From an uncultured Curtobacterium sp. (lineage in GTDB: Bacteria; Actinomycetota; Actinomycetes; Actinomycetales; Microbacteriaceae), in assembly GCA_913774725.1 (NCBI GenBank), contig CAJYIG010000363.1, positions 1-7,348 on the forward strand: 7,348 nt of DNA, in the 5' to 3' direction. Of this stretch, positions 5,919-7,348 are shown in pieces. Made by a program: the position numbers and the translations under genes. Each line of letters begins with the position of its first letter. Position 1 is the first letter of the stretch. The notes under the pieces were generated by a model. That model did not search any database and was not told the origin of the DNA. It was given only the letters and a program-made list of their open reading frames with translations.

Positions 5919-6776
5919 TCAGCGGTAGCGGTAGAAGCCCTCACCCGACTCGACGCCGTACTTGCCGTGGTCGAGGTACTCGGACTGCAGGTACGCCGCC
6001 CACGCCTGCGCGCCCGGCTCCGGGGAGGCGCTCGCGATCGCGTGCGCGGTCCGCAGTCCGACGACGTCGTAGATCTGGAACGGGCCGACCGGGGAACCGG
6101 TGCCGATCCGCCAGGTCGTGTCGACCGTCTCCGGATCGGCCACCCCGCGGAGCACCAGGCCCGCGGCGGCGTCGAGGAGCGGGACGAGCAGCGAGTTGAG
6201 CACGTAGCCGGGCTGCTCCTTGTGCAGGCGGATCGGCACCATCCCGATCGCTTCGGCGAACGCCGCCACCCGCTCGAACACCTCGGGGTCGGTCTGCTCG
6301 GTGCCCATCACCTCGGCGGTGTTCTGCCGCCAGACGTGGTTCGCGAAGTGCAGGGCGAGGAAGCGGTCCGGGCGTCCGGTCGCGTCGGCGATCGCACTCG
6401 GCAGCAGGGTCGACGAGTTGGTCGCGAAGACCGTGTGCTCCGGCGCGACCTCGGCGAGGCGTGCGTACATGTCGCGCTTCAGGTCGAGTCGCTCGGGCAC
6501 CGCCTCGACGACCAGGTCCGCCGCGGCGACGGCGTGCGCGAGGTCGGTGTCGAAGGTGATCCGCGCGACGGCCGCCTCGGCGTCCGGGCGGGCGTCCTGC
6601 CCGACGTCGCCGAGGTACTGCTCGACGATGCCGGTGAGCCGCTCACGACCGGCGGCGACCGCGTCCTCGCTGATGTCGTACACGACGACGGGGACGCCGT
6701 GTCGAGCGGTCTGGAGGGCGATCTGGGTGCCGAGGACGCCGGCGCCGAGCACGGTCACTGCGCTGAAGGTGGTCAT
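5919..6776 (-). CDS. 3-hydroxyacyl-CoA dehydrogenase family protein (NAD-dependent)
   Basis: 285-aa cytoplasmic oxidoreductase, predicted to interconvert L-3-hydroxyacyl-CoA and 3-ketoacyl-CoA with NAD. The N-terminal Rossmann domain shows G11-A-G-V-L-G16 and an acidic Asp34 after beta-2 (VVYDIS), favouring NAD. The catalytic set is complete: Ser121/Ser122 in TNSSTLLPS, His143 and Glu155 spaced 12 residues as in the mammalian enzyme, and Asn194 in GYVLNSLLVPLLDAA. The C-terminus ends in GKYGVESGEGFYRYR, a family hallmark. Size fits a single-function enzyme without a hydratase part. The usual HFFNP motif reads HFANH, so substrate preference may differ. The ATG (6776) has AGGAG 12 nt upstream; an in-frame GTG at 6800 lacks a ribosome site and is less likely. 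It lies 80 nt after a LacI-family gene. Acyl-CoA versus another 3-hydroxy substrate cannot be settled from sequence. Confidence 0.92.
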   Translation of the reverse strand: MTTFSAVTVLGAGVLGTQIALQTARHGVPVVVYDISEDAVAAGRERLTGIVEQYLGDVGQDARPDAEAAVARITFDTDLAHAVAAADLVVEAVPERLDLKRDMYARLAEVAPEHTVFATNSSTLLPSAIADATGRPDRFLALHFANHVWRQNTAEVMGTEQTDPEVFERVAAFAEAIGMVPIRLHKEQPGYVLNSLLVPLLDAAAGLVLRGVADPETVDTTWRIGTGSPVGPFQIYDVVGLRTAHAIASASPEPGAQAWAAYLQSEYLDHGKYGVESGEGFYRYR

Positions 6777-6836
6777 GCGGTCAGTCTGCTCCTGCGTCAC
6801 GGGAGCGCACGGCTGGCCGCCTGATCCGCCGCGACG

Positions 6837-6852
6837 TCCCGGCCCGCCGGGA
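6837..6852 (-). terminator. Small hairpin after the LacI-family gene
   Basis: TCCCGG (6837-6842) and CCGGGA (6847-6852) form a 6-bp stem with a CCCG/CGGG loop, starting 4 nt after the regulator's stop codon on the minus strand. It may be a weak terminator separating the regulator from the dehydrogenase gene, but the stem is short and there is no T-tract. Confidence 0.3.
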
Positions 6853-6856
6853 GCGC

Positions 6857-7348
6857 TCAGGCCCGCGGCGGGGGTGCGGTGCTCGCCCGCTCGACCAGGC
6901 TGACCGGCACCAGGTCCGTCGAGGTCCGGACGGCCGTTCCCTCGATCTGCGCGAGCAGCGTCGCGACCGCTCGGCGCCCGACCTCGTCGAAGGACTGGTG
7001 CACGGTGGTGAGCGGCGGCCAGAACGACTCCGACTCGGGGAAGTCGTCGAAGCCCACGACGCTCAGGCTCTCCGGCACGGCCCGACCGGCCTCGTGCGCG
7101 GCCCGGAGCACCCCGAGCGCGGTCTGGTCGTTCACCGCGAAGACGGCGGTGATCTCGGGGCGCGCCGCGATCTCCAGTCCGGCGCGGTGCCCGTCGGCCG
7201 TGGACCAGCCGCCGGGGAAGACCGGTGGGACGGCACGACCCGCGCGCTCCAGCGTCTCCCGCCACGCGGACAGTCGGCGCTCGGCGGAGTACGAGGCCGA
7301 GGGCCCGGCGACGTGCCAAACGGTCTCGTGCCCGAGGTCGAGCAGGTG
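6857..7348 (-). CDS. LacI-family transcriptional regulator (partial: C-terminal ligand-binding domain only)
   Basis: 163 C-terminal residues of a sugar-responsive repressor; the N-terminal helix-turn-helix and start lie beyond the right edge. The visible part is the second half of the periplasmic-binding-protein-like sensor domain: HLLDLGHETVWHVAGP at the left, AERRLSAWRETLERAG, TAVFAVNDQTALGVLRAAHEAG (68-89), the hallmark VVGFDDFPESESFWPPLTTV (97-116), FDEVGRRAVATLLAQIEG and the terminal LVERASTAPP. These match LacI/GalR-type sensors and in particular the lineage common in actinobacteria near glycosidase genes. It would sense a sugar or glycoside, but which one is not readable here. It could act on the two palindromes 4.3 kb away, on genes further right, or on both; the absent recognition helix prevents a decision. 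Confidence 0.92.
   Translation of the reverse strand, partial: HLLDLGHETVWHVAGPSASYSAERRLSAWRETLERAGRAVPPVFPGGWSTADGHRAGLEIAARPEITAVFAVNDQTALGVLRAAHEAGRAVPESLSVVGFDDFPESESFWPPLTTVHQSFDEVGRRAVATLLAQIEGTAVRTSTDLVPVSLVERASTAPPPRA

Noticed and set aside
4204..5928. 574-codon plus-strand frame and 582-codon minus-strand frame over the acetyltransferase fusion
   Set aside because: Both are compositional shadows. Only the minus frame 4357-5865 shows conserved GNAT and GrpB motifs.
6634..6646. GTGAGC-C-GCTCAC inside the dehydrogenase gene
   Set aside because: It resembles the operator but has an extra central base and lies about 130 bp inside a coding region, where Glu/Arg/Leu codons easily produce it.
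5919..7319. Reading the dehydrogenase frame upstream as a 466-aa fusion protein
   Set aside because: The upstream 180 residues are Arg/Gly-rich shadow of the LacI gene in another frame. The Rossmann motif sits at the usual distance from the ATG at 6776, and AGGAG precedes that ATG.
1..7348. Search for mobile elements, CRISPR arrays, tRNA/rRNA genes, toxin-antitoxin or defence systems
   Set aside because: No regularly spaced repeat array, transposase or integrase motif, attachment-site pair or structured RNA gene was recognised by reading. Base composition looks even throughout, giving no sign of recent acquisition.

Overview
The window is very GC-rich, densely coded and strongly biased to G/C at third codon positions. 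That bias, the leaderless cytoplasmic GH51 enzyme and the sugar-ABC/LacI style of organisation point to an actinobacterium. A plant- or soil-associated member of Microbacteriaceae (for example Curtobacterium-like) is my best guess, but this is an inference and no rRNA or other marker gene is present.

Left part (1-2372, minus strand): a carbohydrate uptake operon. A twin-arginine-type lipoprotein substrate-binding protein is followed after 54 nt by a GTG-started MalF/UgpA-type permease that runs off the left edge. A second permease probably lies beyond that edge.

Middle (2373-4107): a 232-bp divergent control region separates the transporter from a plus-strand GH51 alpha-L-arabinofuranosidase without signal peptide. 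The control region carries two identical perfect 12-bp palindromes (GTGAGCGCTCAC) whose centres are 116 bp apart. They look like LacI-family operators, one per divergent gene. The likely scheme is that arabinose-containing oligosaccharides are bound outside, imported by the ABC transporter and trimmed in the cytoplasm by the arabinofuranosidase, with both arms repressed together.

Convergent gap (4108-4356): 249 bp without a gene. It holds a GNRA-tetraloop hairpin terminator and a 53-bp tandem repeat of REP-like hairpins.

Right part (4357-7348, minus strand): reading in the direction of transcription, the C-terminal part of a LacI-family regulator (entering from the right edge), a 285-aa 3-hydroxyacyl-CoA dehydrogenase and a 502-aa three-domain protein (GNAT acetyltransferase - GrpB domain - GNAT acetyltransferase). 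The LacI protein is a plausible but unproven reader of the two operators; its DNA-binding domain lies outside the window. The last two genes have no obvious link to arabinose use.

The most noteworthy items are the phased operator pair, the GNAT-GrpB-GNAT fusion and the repeat cluster between the convergent genes. I see no CRISPR array, transposase, tRNA, rRNA or defence system.
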